Shown: piece by piece, positions 6,452 to 13,301 of the stretch
Position numbering within the stretch: the first letter of the stretch is position 1
Layout: each line of letters starts with the position of its first letter
Source: a bacterium
GTDB taxonomy: Bacteria > Latescibacterota > UBA2968
DNA: 13,301 nt
Reading direction: 5' to 3'
Assembly: GCA_027296045.1 (NCBI GenBank)
Contig: JAPUJS010000529.1
Location: 1-13,301, forward strand
Notes under the pieces: generated by a model
Database searches by the model: none
The model's input: only the letters and a program-made list of their open reading frames with translations
What the model was told of the DNA's origin: nothing
Translations under genes and position numbers: made by a program

Positions 6452-6601
6452 CTAATGATTTTCCCAATCAAACCGCCGAATAAACTCTCCCGAGTTTTTC
6501 CGCTTTTCCCCACACCGTCTGCACTCCCTGGTTTGTGCCTGCTTTCCCCAAGGTTCAGCCAGATCTTCTAAACGCAGACACTCCCTTAATCTGAATACCA
6601 T
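6452..6601 (-). CDS. Probable small basic protein with a CxxC knuckle (49 aa)
   Basis: A 49-aa frame reads MVFRLRECLRLEDL..., with ECRRCGEK at 26-33 and ending FIRRFDWENH. AAGGAG (6613-6608) sits exactly 6 nt before this ATG, the best ribosome binding site in the window; a second ATG directly upstream (6604) would be only 3 nt from it. The peptide is rich in Arg and Glu and its Cys27-x2-Cys30-Gly is like half of a zinc ribbon; Cys8 could add a third ligand. It lies antisense in the gap between the sigma-54 activator, with which it converges 18 nt apart, and the sigma factor gene. I do not recognise the family. Chance occurrence remains possible given its length. Confidence 0.5.
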   Translation of the reverse strand: MVFRLRECLRLEDLAEPWGKQAQTRECRRCGEKRKNSGEFIRRFDWENH

Positions 6602-6640
6602 CATTTACTCCTTCAGACTCTCCCTGTTCCTCCCCAGGAA

Positions 6641-6669
6641 CCGATGGACCAATTTTTTTGTTCCATCGG
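6641..6669. other. Hairpin with a T-rich loop upstream of the sigma factor promoter
   Basis: CCGATGGA (6641-6648) and TCCATCGG (6662-6669) form an 8-bp perfect stem with a 13-nt loop containing seven T. No T-run follows on the + strand, so it is not a standard terminator. It ends 5 nt before the candidate -35 at 6675 and could be an operator dyad. The region 6605-6839 otherwise holds the promoter and leader described separately. Confidence 0.5.
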
Positions 6670-6674
6670 CAAGG

Positions 6675-6703
6675 TTGTTCTTCCGAACAGCCCTGGCTAT
6701 GCT
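6675..6703 (+). promoter_or_regulatory. Candidate promoter of the sigma factor gene
   Basis: TTGTTC (6675-6680), 17 nt, TATGCT (6698-6703). A start near 6710 gives a leader of about 130 nt. The -10 overlaps a small dyad TGGCTA/TAGCCA (6694-6699, 6707-6712). Confidence 0.45.
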
Positions 6704-6732
6704 AAGTAGCCATGTCAATCGTTCAAAACGTC

Positions 6733-6776
6733 TTCACCGGGAACCGCCTCTCTGCCTCCTCCAGCAAACCGGTGAA
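6733..6776 (+). other. Stem-loop in the sigma factor leader
   Basis: TTCACCGG (6733-6740) pairs perfectly with CCGGTGAA (6769-6776) around a 28-nt loop. The loop contains CTCTCT and CCTCC runs that could pair with the purine-rich GGAGAGAG at 6802-6809, so alternative folds of the leader are possible. No riboswitch class was recognised. Confidence 0.4.
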
Positions 6777-6839
6777 ACCAGATTACGGAAAAGGAAATCG
6801 AAGGAGAGAGCGATTTCCCGAACGTATCGGGGGGAAGTA

Positions 6840-7721
6840 ATGCCGGCAACCCTAATCAGCCGCAAGACCGACAACCGTTCTGTAGGACGGAGACGATCCG
6901 CCCTGGAACTGTATTTGAGAGACATCGCTTATAACGACCTGCTCACACCCGCACAGGAATTCGAGTTGGCCCAGAAAATTCGGGCCGGAGACCGCAAAAG
7001 TCTCGAAAAGATGATCGAATCGAACCTCCGCTTTGTGATCACCATTGCCAAAGAATATCAGGGTCGGGGATTGCCCCTGGAAGATCTGATTGCAGAGGGG
7101 AATATAGGCCTGGTTCGGGCATCCACTCGTTACGACGAAACGGTGGGCGTTAAATTTACTACCTATGCCGTCTGGTGGATCCGCCAGGGCATCCTATCCG
7201 CCCTGGCCGAAAAAGCCCGCATGGTTCGATTGCCCGTCAACAAAATCAAACACCTCAGCAAGCTGGAACGGATCTCCTCGAATCTCAAACAGAATCTGGG
7301 CCGGGATCCCAGCGTTGAAGAAATCGCGGCCCAGGCAGACATGCAACCCAAACAGGTCCAGGACCTCCTGGCAGCCTCCAGGTGGCACGTCTCTCTGGAC
7401 ATGCCCATCGACGACGGCCCCGACACCACCTTGATAGAGATCCTGGCGGACAAAAACCAGGAGACACCCGAAGTCAGCGTGATGGATCAGGCCATGGCCG
7501 ATGAAATACGCGCCGCTCTCGATTCTCTGTCGCCACGGGATGGCCGTGTGCTCAGGCTCTATTTTGGCATCAACAGCGGTGAAACCATGACCCTCGAACA
7601 AATCGGCAATATCCTGAACCTGACCAAAGAGCGGGTGCGCCAAATTCGCGACAAGGCCCTTGCGGCCTTGAAACACCCTTCCAGGATGCGCAAGATTCGC
7701 ACCTATCTTATGGAGAATTAA
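6840..7721 (+). CDS. RNA polymerase sigma-70 family factor, short RpoD/SigA type
   Basis: This 293-aa factor carries region 1.2 (about 20-50, ALELYLRDIAYNDLLT), region 2 (about 54-125, with SNLRFVITIAKEYQGRGLPL, DLIAEGNIGL and the -10 reader YAVWWIRQGI), region 3 (about 134-200) and region 4 (about 225-285, with the -35 reading helix-turn-helix TLEQIGNILNLTKERVRQIR). Region 1.1 is absent. The size, the N-terminus and the C-terminal end MRKIRTYLMEN resemble the primary sigma factor of Bacteroidota, so this may be the vegetative factor of an FCB-type organism; a group 2 paralogue is the alternative. ATG 6840 is preceded by a purine run (GGGGGGAAG). An in-frame TTG at 6675 would add 55 basic residues with no region 1.1 character and is rejected, since it overlaps the candidate promoter. 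A VOC-fold gene follows 2 nt after the stop. Confidence 0.93.
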   Translation: MPATLISRKTDNRSVGRRRSALELYLRDIAYNDLLTPAQEFELAQKIRAGDRKSLEKMIESNLRFVITIAKEYQGRGLPLEDLIAEGNIGLVRASTRYDETVGVKFTTYAVWWIRQGILSALAEKARMVRLPVNKIKHLSKLERISSNLKQNLGRDPSVEEIAAQADMQPKQVQDLLAASRWHVSLDMPIDDGPDTTLIEILADKNQETPEVSVMDQAMADEIRAALDSLSPRDGRVLRLYFGINSGETMTLEQIGNILNLTKERVRQIRDKALAALKHPSRMRKIRTYLMEN

Positions 7722-7723
7722 GC

Positions 7724-8119
7724 GTGGCCGGTGAACCGAGGAGCGAATTCCACGCCCTCGAAATCAAAGCCGTCCACCACATCACGTTGGTGGTCAGCGA
7801 CCTGGAAAAATCCCGGGCGTTCTACGAAAAATTCCTGGGTCTCCAGCCCATCTCCAGACCCGATTACGACTTCGAAGGTGCCTGGTATCAATGCGGTGCC
7901 CTGGAAGTCCACCTCCTGGTTGCCGAAGAACATCCGCGACCATCCAGACGCCACCTTGCATTTGCGGTCGACGACTTCGACCGTTTGATCAAGGCACTCG
8001 ATGGAGGACGCGTCCACGTCTCCGGCGGCCCCGGTGTCCGCCCCCACGACGGCAGTCGTTTCGTGTTCTGCCACGACCCGGACGGCAATCTGGTCGAAAT
8101 TACCCGACCGGGATCTTAG
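7724..8119 (+). CDS. VOC-fold (glyoxalase/bleomycin resistance type) protein
   Basis: This 131-aa protein has the two beta-alpha-beta-beta-beta modules of the vicinal oxygen chelate fold. The N-terminal module contains VHHITLVVSDLEKSRAFYEK (17-36), the C-terminal module RRHLAFAVDDFDRLI (75-89) and the end motif HDPDGNLVEITRPG (117-130). Likely metal ligands are His19, Glu61 or His63, His77 and Glu125, as in glyoxalase I and FosA relatives. The substrate cannot be told: isomerase, thiol transferase and dioxygenase functions share these features. The start is GTG 7724 with GGAG (7712-7715) 8 nt upstream, inside the end of the sigma factor gene; the two are only 2 nt apart and probably translationally coupled. 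A strong terminator follows at 8133-8170. Confidence 0.88.
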   Translation: MAGEPRSEFHALEIKAVHHITLVVSDLEKSRAFYEKFLGLQPISRPDYDFEGAWYQCGALEVHLLVAEEHPRPSRRHLAFAVDDFDRLIKALDGGRVHVSGGPGVRPHDGSRFVFCHDPDGNLVEITRPGS

Positions 8120-8132
8120 TCGGAAAAGCAAC

Positions 8133-8170
8133 AAAAAAAGGGAGCGTGATTCCATCACGCTCCTTTTTTT
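8133..8170. terminator. Bidirectional intrinsic terminator
   Basis: A 10-bp perfect stem (8141-8150 with 8154-8163, GGAGCGTGAT / ATCACGCTCC, loop TCC) is flanked by seven A on the left (8133-8139) and seven T on the right (8164-8170). It therefore serves the VOC gene on the + strand and proS on the - strand. The rest of the gap 8120-8228 shows nothing else. Confidence 0.95.
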
Positions 8171-8228
8171 GTTCGTGCAGGACGGGGCAGGGCCTATCGC
8201 GTTTTCCGCTTATGGGCAAATCCCTTTC

Positions 8229-9650
8229 TCAATACCCCCTGGCAAACACCACCCGCCCATCCGAAGGCTTCTGACAACAGATGCATTCTCCCTGTTCTTT
8301 CTCCTGATCAAACGGAATGCACCGAATGGTTGCCCGCGTTTCTTCCTGCACCCTGGCCTCGCAATCTTCCGAGCCGCACCAATGCGCCATGATAAACCCT
8401 TCCTCTACCCGTTCCTGAAACGTCTTGTAATCGTCCACCGGATAGGTATGTGATTCCCGAAACGCCAATGCCTGATCGTAGAGACCTTGCTGAATTTCAT
8501 CCAGCAAACCCGACACGGCCTCTGCAAGCCCATCCATCGGCACCGAAGCTTTATCGCCCGTATCTCGCCTTGCCAGCACAACCTGGCCATTTGCCACATC
8601 CCGGGGACCAATCTCCAATCGCAGCGGCACACCCGCCTGCTCCCACTCGTTAAATTTATATCCGGGCTTAAACTGATCCCGATCGTCCACCTTCACCCGC
8701 ACACCGTCCAGAGCAGCCTCGATCTTGGATACGGCCTCCATGACCTGCGCCCGTTCTTCATCCTTCCGATAAATCGGCACCACCACCACCTGATGGGGCG
8801 CCAATTTGGGCGGCAGCCGAAGCCCCTTCTCATCGCCGTGCGCCATCACAAGTGCTCCGATCAGTCGCGTTGAAACCCCCCAACTCGTCGCCCAAACAAA
8901 GACCTGTTCCCCATTTTCATCCTGATAGGTTACATCAAAGGCTTTGGCGAAATTCTGGCCCAGATTGTGCGATGTGCCTGCCTGTAAAGCACGCGTATCC
9001 CCCATCATCGCCTCAATGCAATAGGAGTGCTCGGCCCCGGCGAATTTTTCTGCTTCGGATTTCTTTCCTGTAATCACCGGAATGGCCATGTAATCTTCCG
9101 CAAAGGAGCGGTACACTTCCAGCATTTGAAACGCCTCTTTCTCGGCTTCCTCGGCCGTTGCATGGGCCGTGTGACCTTCCTGCCAGAGAAACTCCGTTGT
9201 GCGCAAAAACAAACGGGTTCGCATTTCCCAGCGCACCACATTTGCCCATTGGTTATACAGGAGAGGCAAATCCCGGTAAGACTGAATCCACTTGCCATAA
9301 AGAGACCAGATAATCGTCTCCGATGTGGGCCGCACCACCAGCGGTTCTTCTAATTCCGACCCGCCCGCGTGCGTCACCACCGCACATTCCGGTGCAAACC
9401 CTTCCACATGTTCTGCTTCCTTTTGTAGAAAGCTTTCCGGAATGAGCAGCGGGAAATATACATTTTCATGCCCTGTCTCTTTAATCTTTCGATCCAACAC
9501 AGCCTGCATGTTTTCCCAAAGCGCATATCCATAAGGCCGGATCACCATACACCCACGAACGGGCGCATAATCGGCCAGTTTGGTATGCAAAATGACGTCG
9601 GTATACCAGCGATTAAAATCTTCTGCTTTTGACGCAATTCTTTGTGGCAT
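8229..9650 (-). CDS. proS: Prolyl-tRNA synthetase, archaeal/eukaryotic-like type
   Basis: This 473-aa class II synthetase charges tRNA-Pro with proline. It has motif 1 around VRGCMVIRPYGYALWENMQ (31-49), the TXE loop RPTSETI (107-113), motif 2 RWEMRT...LRTTEFLWQEGHTAH (140-163), and motif 3 TSWGVSTRLIGALVMAHGDE (255-274). Then come an anticodon-binding domain (about 285-385) and a C-terminal zinc-type domain with Cys425, Cys430, Cys444, Cys456, Cys458 and Cys459. It ends in RGY, the C-terminal Tyr typical of the archaeal/Thermus form. The bacterial-type insertion (editing) domain between motifs 2 and 3 is absent, so this is the short form found in archaea, eukaryotes and some bacteria. ATG 9650 follows GAGG at 6-nt spacing. 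It lies 66 nt after gcvPB on the same strand, and a bidirectional terminator lies beyond its stop. Confidence 0.96.
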   Translation of the reverse strand: MPQRIASKAEDFNRWYTDVILHTKLADYAPVRGCMVIRPYGYALWENMQAVLDRKIKETGHENVYFPLLIPESFLQKEAEHVEGFAPECAVVTHAGGSELEEPLVVRPTSETIIWSLYGKWIQSYRDLPLLYNQWANVVRWEMRTRLFLRTTEFLWQEGHTAHATAEEAEKEAFQMLEVYRSFAEDYMAIPVITGKKSEAEKFAGAEHSYCIEAMMGDTRALQAGTSHNLGQNFAKAFDVTYQDENGEQVFVWATSWGVSTRLIGALVMAHGDEKGLRLPPKLAPHQVVVVPIYRKDEERAQVMEAVSKIEAALDGVRVKVDDRDQFKPGYKFNEWEQAGVPLRLEIGPRDVANGQVVLARRDTGDKASVPMDGLAEAVSGLLDEIQQGLYDQALAFRESHTYPVDDYKTFQERVEEGFIMAHWCGSEDCEARVQEETRATIRCIPFDQEKEQGECICCQKPSDGRVVFARGY

Positions 9651-9716
9651 AATAAACCTCAGTTGATGAATAGATCGGACAAAACAGACCGATACAAGTT
9701 TTATAAATATCCCATT

Positions 9717-11165
9717 TTACTCGGAATCAGGGCGCCACCGCAACACGGGCTTCCTCGCCGCTGTCGCCTCATCCAGCCGCCGCACCGGGGTATTGTGAGG
9801 TGCATTGTGCAGCAGGTCTGGATCGTCTCCTGCTTCCCTGGCAATTTGAATCATGGCCTCCACAAATACCTCGATTTGCTCCCTGCTTTCGGTCTCTGTC
9901 GGCTCAATCAACATCGTCTCCGGCGCCACATTGGGCAGCGGAAAATAAATCGTGGGCGGGTGCATGCCATAGTCGATCAACCGCTTGGCAATATCGGTCG
10001 CATTCACCCCGTGTTCCTTTTTTTGACGCGAAGCCGAAAATACCACCTCGTGCATCGGCTGTGCCTGCTTCGGCCGGTCGTAGTAAGGGTCCAGTTGTTT
10101 GGCAATATAATTGGCGTTTAACACCGCCATCTCGCTTGTCCGCCGCATCCCCTCCGCACCCAGCATCTTGGCATAAACAAAGGCCCGAATCACCATTCCA
10201 AAGTTGCCATAAAATGTGCTCACCTTGCCAATGGTCTCCGGCCGATCAAAATCCAGCCAAAATCCGTCCTCTCCTTTGACCACCACAGGGGTCGGCAAAT
10301 ACGGAAACAGCGCCTCCTTCACACCCACAGGTCCAGATCCCGGACCGCCACCGCCGTGCGGTGTGGTAAACGTCTTGTGCAAATTGATGTGTACCACATC
10401 AAAACCCATATCGCCCGGCCGGCACTGTCCCAAGAACGCATTCAAATTGGCCCCGTCGTAATACAACAGTCCGCCACCGCCGTGCACCACTTCTGCGATC
10501 TCCAAAATCTCGTCTTCAAACACCCCAAACGTATTGGGATTGGTCAACATCAAGGCGGCCACTTCATCGTTCATATGGGCCTTCAGATCCTCCACATCCA
10601 CCGTCCCTCGATCCGTCGACTGGATCGCCGTAATAGTATACCCGCACATCGCCGCCGTTGCCGGATTGGTTCCGTGCGCCGAGTCTGGTATCAACACCAC
10701 TTTTTTCTGATTCCCTCGCGCCCGATGATAGGCCGCAATCAGAGAGATCCCCACAAACTCGCCCTGAGCACCTGCTGCCGGCTGAAACGTAAACCCATCC
10801 ATTCCACTGACGGCCTTCAAAATCTGCTCCATTTCCCAGATCACTTCTAGTGCCGGGCCGCCTGCTTCAGAAAGCGGATGCAGCCCTCCAATTTCCGGCA
10901 CCCGTGCCGCCCATTCATGCACCTTGGGATTGTATTTCATCGTGCACGATCCCAGCGGATAAAAAACCGTATCAATACTGAAATTCATAGTCGACAGCCC
11001 CACATAGTGCCGCACCATTTCCAGCTCGCTGACTTCGGGCAATGCAGGAGCCTGGTCCCGCCGCATCGATTCAGGAATGGGCACGGGGATCGCACCTGCA
11101 TCCGGGAATGTCACACACCGACGGCCGGGCGCACCCCGTTCAAAAATCAACAGGTCCTGACTCAT
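9717..11165 (-). CDS. gcvPB: Glycine dehydrogenase (decarboxylating) subunit 2, P-protein beta part
   Basis: This 482-aa protein is the PLP-carrying half of split glycine cleavage P-protein, which decarboxylates glycine and passes aminomethyl to the lipoyl group of GcvH. The PLP lysine is Lys264 in INLHKTFTTPHGGGGPGSGP (260-279). Other family stretches are YPLGSCTMKYNPK (69-81), LIPDSAHGTNPATA (158-171) and YYDGANLNAFLGQ (235-247). ATG 11165 overlaps the gcvPA stop by 4 nt and has GGAGG 8 nt upstream; an open frame reaching back to 11243 lies inside gcvPA and is not used. Length is usual for subunit 2 of the two-gene form. gcvT and gcvH are not in the window. Confidence 0.96.
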   Translation of the reverse strand: MSQDLLIFERGAPGRRCVTFPDAGAIPVPIPESMRRDQAPALPEVSELEMVRHYVGLSTMNFSIDTVFYPLGSCTMKYNPKVHEWAARVPEIGGLHPLSEAGGPALEVIWEMEQILKAVSGMDGFTFQPAAGAQGEFVGISLIAAYHRARGNQKKVVLIPDSAHGTNPATAAMCGYTITAIQSTDRGTVDVEDLKAHMNDEVAALMLTNPNTFGVFEDEILEIAEVVHGGGGLLYYDGANLNAFLGQCRPGDMGFDVVHINLHKTFTTPHGGGGPGSGPVGVKEALFPYLPTPVVVKGEDGFWLDFDRPETIGKVSTFYGNFGMVIRAFVYAKMLGAEGMRRTSEMAVLNANYIAKQLDPYYDRPKQAQPMHEVVFSASRQKKEHGVNATDIAKRLIDYGMHPPTIYFPLPNVAPETMLIEPTETESREQIEVFVEAMIQIAREAGDDPDLLHNAPHNTPVRRLDEATAARKPVLRWRPDSE

Positions 11166-12502
11166 AATACTTCCCTCCAGGCCGCAGCCAAACGGTCCAC
11201 ATCCGCCTCCGATTTGGTTTCTGTCACACACGTTAAAATACACCGATCCAGCTCCGGATAAAACCGTCCCAAATCCACCCCGGCCGCAATCCCCTGTTCG
11301 TTTAAAGCCGACAAAACCTCCGAAGCCTTACGATCGGTCTCCACCACAAACTCGTTGAAGGATTGCCCGGAAAATGCCAGACGCACCCCCTCGAGTCCAT
11401 CCAGAGCCTGAATGGCCCGATGGCTCCGATTCCAATTTAACATCCCCACCTCGTGAAACCCTTGAGGCCCCAGCGAAGCCATATACACGGTGGCCGCCGT
11501 GGCGCACAAGGTCTGATTCGTACAAATATTCGACGTGGCCCGCTCCCGCCGAATGTGTTGCTCCCGCGTTTGCAGGGTCAACACAAATCCGCGCTTTCCA
11601 TCCACATCCGTCGTCTGCCCACAAATCCGCCCCGGCATCTTGCGCACATGCGCCATCCGGGTTGCAAAAAACCCGACATAAGGTCCTCCAAACGACAACG
11701 ACAAGCCCAGGGGCTGACCGTCTCCAACCACAATATCGGCCCCGAAATCACCCGGCGGCCGAATCACGCCGAGAGAAATCGGATTCACCGCAGCCACATA
11801 GGCGGCCGAAGATGGGTTCACAATCTCGCCAATTGCATCCAGCGGTTCGAGCACGCCCAGAAAATTTGGATTCTGGACCACCACGGCCGCCGTGTCCTCA
11901 TTCAGCTCTGCCTTCACCCGTTCCAGGTCCAGCGTTCCGGCCTCTGTCCAGGGGATCTCTACCATCTCCAGCCCCATTCCAGACACATAGGTTTCCACCA
12001 CCTGCCGATAAAACGGGTGCACGCTTTTGGGCAACAACACCCGCGAACCGTTGTTCATCCGCACCGACATCATCACTGCCTCGGCCAGTGCCGACGACCC
12101 GTCATACATCGAAGCATTGGCCACTTCCATCCCGGTCAGTTCGCAAATCATCGTTTGAAACTCAAAGATCGCCCGCAATGTCCCCTGACTCACTTCCGGC
12201 TGATAGGGCGTGTAGGCCGTATAAAATTCACTCCGAGAAATCATTGCATCCACTACACTCGGCGTAAAATGTTCGTATGCTCCCGCCCCAATAAAAGAAA
12301 GGTCGGGCGCATTCTCCCGCACCCGTGCAGCCAGATCTTGAACCATCCCGATGGCCTCCATCTCACTCACACCCGGTGCCAAATCCAGGCCCTTGAGCCG
12401 AAGGCCATCGGGAATGGGAGCAAAGAGGTCGTCGGTCGAACCAACGCCAATAACATCCAGCATTTTCTGAATATCTTCATCCGTATGTGGTGTATAATTC
12501 AT
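11162..12502 (-). CDS. gcvPA: Glycine dehydrogenase (decarboxylating) subunit 1, P-protein alpha part
   Basis: This 446-aa protein is the N-terminal half of the split P-protein and forms the heterotetramer with GcvPB. Characteristic stretches are FIGAGAYEHFTPSVVDAMI (SRSEFYTAYTPYQPE follows), ISQGT-type loop VSQGTLRAIFEFQTMI, ASMYDGSSALAEA, LSFGGPYVGFFA, MPGRICGQTTD, and TREQHIRRERATSNICTNQ. It lacks the PLP lysine, as expected for this subunit. ATG 12502 is preceded by GGGAG about 5 nt away. The stop overlaps the gcvPB start (ATGA), so subunits should be made in equal amounts. It begins 25 nt after coaE on the same strand, which places it in one transcription unit with coenzyme A synthesis. 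Confidence 0.96.
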   Translation of the reverse strand: MNYTPHTDEDIQKMLDVIGVGSTDDLFAPIPDGLRLKGLDLAPGVSEMEAIGMVQDLAARVRENAPDLSFIGAGAYEHFTPSVVDAMISRSEFYTAYTPYQPEVSQGTLRAIFEFQTMICELTGMEVANASMYDGSSALAEAVMMSVRMNNGSRVLLPKSVHPFYRQVVETYVSGMGLEMVEIPWTEAGTLDLERVKAELNEDTAAVVVQNPNFLGVLEPLDAIGEIVNPSSAAYVAAVNPISLGVIRPPGDFGADIVVGDGQPLGLSLSFGGPYVGFFATRMAHVRKMPGRICGQTTDVDGKRGFVLTLQTREQHIRRERATSNICTNQTLCATAATVYMASLGPQGFHEVGMLNWNRSHRAIQALDGLEGVRLAFSGQSFNEFVVETDRKASEVLSALNEQGIAAGVDLGRFYPELDRCILTCVTETKSEADVDRLAAAWREVL

Positions 12503-12527
12503 AGATTCTCCCGGGAAAGGCGCACGG

Positions 12528-13118
12528 TTAGGTGTTTAAAATTTCTCCCCAAACCTGTCGCGCCTTCCGTCTGCCCGCTTCTAATGATGCCCCATTTTCA
12601 ATCACATAATCCGCAACATTCACCTTTTCTTCCACCGGCATCTGAGACGCCATTCGGGCATCGGCTTCTTCTGCCGAGATCCCCAGCCGTTCCATGGTCC
12701 TTGCCCGGCGCACGGAAAGAGGTGCCGTCACCACCACCAGCACATCGCAAAGCCCCTTGGGATTGCCCCACTCCACCAGCAAGGCCGCATCGATCACAAC
12801 GGGGCGTTCCTCTTTCAGTGCCACCTCCACCTGGGTCTTAATCTGCTCGATCAGCGGCGGCCATACAATCGCGTTTAACCGTTCCCGTCCTGCTTCAGAA
12901 ACAAATGCCCGCCGCCCCAGCTCACGCCGAATCAATGCTCCGTTCTCATCCACAATATCCGGCCCAAAGGCCTCCACCAATTGCCCAACCACCACCGGAT
13001 CTCGAACCACCTCGTGTCCCACCACGTCGGCTTCAATCACCCGCGCACCCTGTTGTAAAAACACGTCGCACACCGTACTTTTGCCGGCCCCCATCCCACC
13101 TGTCACGCCCACAATCAC
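12528..13118 (-). CDS. coaE: Dephospho-CoA kinase
   Basis: This 196-aa kinase phosphorylates the 3' hydroxyl of dephospho-CoA, the last step of coenzyme A synthesis. It has the P-loop GGMGAGKST (7-15), EADVVGHEV (29-37), the region LGRRAFVSE (67-75), DAALLVE (110-116, for the usual DxPLLFE) and ADARMASQMP (152-161, with Arg155 in the lid and Gln159). The Pro of the usual DxPLLFE motif is Ala112 here. The start is GTG 13118; GGAGG lies 7 nt upstream, and a nearby ATG is in another frame. It overlaps the stop of the upstream gene by 4 nt (GTGA). Confidence 0.95.
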   Translation of the reverse strand: MIVGVTGGMGAGKSTVCDVFLQQGARVIEADVVGHEVVRDPVVVGQLVEAFGPDIVDENGALIRRELGRRAFVSEAGRERLNAIVWPPLIEQIKTQVEVALKEERPVVIDAALLVEWGNPKGLCDVLVVVTAPLSVRRARTMERLGISAEEADARMASQMPVEEKVNVADYVIENGASLEAGRRKARQVWGEILNT

Positions 13119-13301
13119 GACCCATCCTCCCGCTGGTGGACCTGCAACCGGAGCCTCAGGGGCAGCGCTTCGAGAGGGTCTTCTTCTTCCCAGCGTTTCA
13201 CGGTTGCCCGGTTTCGAAACCGAATCCCCACATAGGCCATCAAAAAAAGAACCGCCATATACACCCAGATGGCCTCCGGTGCCACCAGCATGGCCGTCAG
13301 G
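13115..13301 (-). CDS. C-terminal part of an unidentified membrane protein
   Basis: The frame is open to the window edge. From the first ATG (13291) it would be 58 aa: one hydrophobic segment (IWVYMAVLFLMAYVGI, about residues 8-23), then basic RFRNRATVKRW and an acidic to basic tail ending HQREDGS. The ten bases before that ATG hold no ribosome binding site and keep the frame open (Leu-Thr-Ala), so it is probably the end of a longer membrane protein, although a small single-helix protein cannot be excluded. Its TGA overlaps the coaE GTG by 4 nt, implying coupling with coaE. I do not recognise the family. Confidence 0.55.
   Translation of the reverse strand, partial: LTAMLVAPEAIWVYMAVLFLMAYVGIRFRNRATVKRWEEEDPLEALPLRLRLQVHQREDGS

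Noticed and set aside
6434..6480. Terminator after the sigma-54 activator
   Set aside because: Only a 4-bp stem (GCCA/TGGC) without a following T-run was found.
6675..6839. 55-residue N-terminal extension of the sigma factor
   Set aside because: It begins at a TTG over the candidate -35, is basic and unlike region 1.1, and ATG 6840 has a purine-rich ribosome binding site and the typical N-terminus.
11374..12841. Long + strand open frames (297 and 462 codons) opposite gcvPA and coaE
   Set aside because: They are antisense to clearly recognised genes, are rich in Pro, Arg, His and Ser without domain motifs, and arise from the codon bias of the - strand genes.

Overview
The window looks like a bacterial chromosome fragment from a diderm. 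The outer-membrane beta-barrel protein and the Sec-exported redox proteins point to an outer membrane. The principal-type sigma factor is short, lacks region 1.1 and ends in a Bacteroidota-like tail, which fits the FCB superphylum. A lineage such as Latescibacterota is a guess from style only. Genes are GC-rich with C-rich + strand sequence, and a few intergenic stretches are sharply AT-rich. No tRNA, rRNA, CRISPR, insertion sequence or phage gene was seen.

Region 1 (1-3941, + strand) is a four-gene operon: an outer-membrane porin-like barrel, an exported FMN-binding-domain protein, a PepSY-type two-helix membrane protein whose periplasmic part is a run of Asp-box (BNR) repeats, and ApbE, the FAD:protein FMN transferase that would attach FMN covalently to the second protein. 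The last three genes are joined by two 4-nt ATGA overlaps. Upstream lies an AT-rich leader with a sigma-70-like promoter and a perfect 44-bp palindrome. This looks like an extracytoplasmic flavin electron-transfer module of unusual composition.

Region 2 (3942-5309) is a divergent pair of ferritin paralogues around a 280-bp AT-rich intergenic region. That region holds a 15-bp direct repeat, two copies 23 bp apart, placed where it could control both promoters. Next to region 1 this suggests iron reduction or uptake coupled to iron storage.

Region 3 (5310-8170, + strand) holds a stand-alone sigma-54 activator (AAA+ plus Fis-type HTH, no sensor domain), a 406-bp gap with a probable 49-aa antisense CxxC protein and a structured leader, an RpoD-type sigma factor, and a VOC-fold protein translationally coupled to it. 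A strong bidirectional terminator closes the region.

Region 4 (8229-13301, - strand) is a housekeeping run in the order [membrane protein, probably cut by the window edge]-coaE-gcvPA-gcvPB-proS: coenzyme A synthesis, glycine cleavage and prolyl-tRNA charging. The first two genes overlap by 4 nt, as do gcvPA and gcvPB.

The most interesting part is the porin / FMN-bind / Asp-box PepSY / ApbE operon beside paired ferritins. The pieces are recognisable families, but the Asp-box domain between PepSY-type helices and the gene combination deserve a second look.
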